DNA of 6,362 bases from the NCBI GenBank assembly GCA_017302195.1, contig JAFLEG010000272.1, positions 1 through 6,362 of the forward strand, in the 5' to 3' direction. The notes beneath the pieces were generated by a model, which saw nothing but the letters and a program-made list of their open reading frames with translations, did not search any database and was not told the origin of the DNA. Every line of letters starts with the position of its first letter. Position 1 is the first letter of the stretch. Positions 5,566-6,362 of this stretch are shown here, piece by piece. This DNA is from Verrucomicrobiota bacterium (GTDB taxonomy: Bacteria; Verrucomicrobiota; Verrucomicrobiia; Limisphaerales; UBA9464). The position numbers were made by a program, and so were the translations under genes.

Positions 5566-6362
5566 ACCTCGTAGGCGTCCACCCGGCCGCCGATGAAGTA
5601 CACGGTGGGTGGCAGCCGGAATTCCCCGGGGCCCTGCTCGAAGTCCATCGGGAGCGGGGTTTCCGGCGCATTGGGGTCGTAGGTGGTGAACCGCAGTCCG
5701 GTGGCCGTCGGCTCCACCGCATAGGCGACCACCGCGTGATTGATGGTCAGGGCGGGGAAGGTGTACACGTGGATCACCGGGGCGCGGTTGGCCCGGACGG
5801 ATGCCGCCAACCGGAGCGCCTCGGCGCGCTGCCCCCGGCGGGTCCAGGGAAGGATCATCCGCCAGTGCCCGCGCTGCAGGTAGCTCTGCCACGCGCCGCC
5901 CAGTCCGGCGCGGCAGAGATCGGGATGCGCCGCACTGAAGGCGCGAAGGCTGGGAAAGCCGGAAAACACGATGCGATCCTCCCACGCGCTGGTCTGCCGC
6001 GGGTCCCGGGACACCACCGCGGCGATGCGTTCGGCATGGACTTCAGGCGGCTGCGGTGCGGCAGCGGGATCAAACCGGGCGTGTGCGAAGAACTGCTTCG
6101 CCGACCGGGCCATGACGAAGCAGCGCAGGTGATACTGAGGCGGCGGGCTGCGCTTCAGGTGCACCTGGCGTCCGGACACCGGATCCCTTGCATAGCTCCA
6201 CAACGTTTCGTTGGGGAAGGCAAAGGCGTCCTCTGGAAACTGGAAGGCCCGTTGAACCAAGGCGCGGGACAATGGGAATCCGGCCGGCGGAAGACAAGGG
6301 CGGGGGTGGTGGTCGCCTGGACTGGAAAGGGCGGCGGCGGAGCGCGTCAGGGAGGCCTCGTT
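5544..6362 (-). CDS. Uncharacterised protein, possible papain-like fold (5' partial)
   Basis: At least 272 residues are visible; the frame has no stop up to the right edge. The first start-like codon inside the window (TTG, 6272) is preceded by protein-like sequence (PCLPPAGFP), so the true start probably lies beyond the window. I recognise no named family. Three segments recall papain/C39-like cysteine peptidases: RCFVMARSAKQFF, with its Cys codon at 6120-6122 at the head of a predicted helix; INHAVVAYAVE, with its His codon at 5736-5738; and FTTYDPNAPE, with Asp at 5676-5678 and Asn at 5670-5672. This order, Cys at a helix start, then H.vv.Y on a strand, then a YDPN turn, is typical of that fold. 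Whether it is an active peptidase, a transferase or neither cannot be told. No signal peptide is visible in the part seen. It converges on the small membrane protein gene with a 22-bp overlap. Confidence 0.7.
   Translation of the reverse strand, partial: NEASLTRSAAALSSPGDHHPRPCLPPAGFPLSRALVQRAFQFPEDAFAFPNETLWSYARDPVSGRQVHLKRSPPPQYHLRCFVMARSAKQFFAHARFDPAAAPQPPEVHAERIAAVVSRDPRQTSAWEDRIVFSGFPSLRAFSAAHPDLCRAGLGGAWQSYLQRGHWRMILPWTRRGQRAEALRLAASVRANRAPVIHVYTFPALTINHAVVAYAVEPTATGLRFTTYDPNAPETPLPMDFEQGPGEFRLPPTVYFIGGRVDAYEVYCGLLR

Overview
The window is GC-rich, gene-dense bacterial DNA with eight protein-coding genes, two of them cut by the window edges. I found no RNA genes, CRISPR array, intact insertion sequence or phage genes. 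The taxonomic guess is Verrucomicrobiota or a relative (PVC group). It rests on high GC, near-absence of Shine-Dalgarno sequences, a membrane-anchored HEAT-repeat protein, and small orphan proteins of a style I associate with that phylum. This is inference from style, not from a marker gene.

Left part (2-2799, all + strand): the 3' portion of a glucose-1-phosphate cytidylyltransferase gene (rfbF, CDP-sugar synthesis), then after 64 bp an FAD-dependent oxidoreductase of the L-2-hydroxyglutarate oxidase family (LhgO-like), then an overlapping calcineurin-like metallophosphoesterase of the PdeM/SbcD-related type. The spacing suggests one transcription unit that continues from a nucleotide-sugar or surface-polysaccharide locus to the left. 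The usual partner of rfbF, a CDP-glucose 4,6-dehydratase gene, does not follow it here.

Middle (2793-4431): a minus-strand gene for a membrane-anchored HEAT-repeat protein, converging on the phosphoesterase gene with a 7-bp overlap. A 217-bp divergent intergenic region follows, then a short + strand gene that encodes only the N-terminal DUF772-like domain of an IS5/IS1182-type transposase. That gene is either a remnant or a domesticated orphan.

Right part (4429-6362): a minus-strand class I SAM-dependent methyltransferase, and divergent from it, with start codons only 9 bp apart, a 125-residue two-helix membrane protein of unknown function. The last gene, on the minus strand, overlaps the membrane protein gene tail to tail by 22 bp and runs off the right edge. 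Its product is uncharacterised, with a Cys...His...Asp/Asn pattern suggestive of a papain-like fold.

After the first three genes strand alternates at every gene, so the right-hand genes are separate transcription units and their proximity does not by itself argue for a shared pathway. I see no clear multi-gene novel system. The best leads are the orphan DUF772 protein, the papain-like unknown, the small membrane protein with its tight divergent start, and the divergent LhgO subgroup in a sugar locus.
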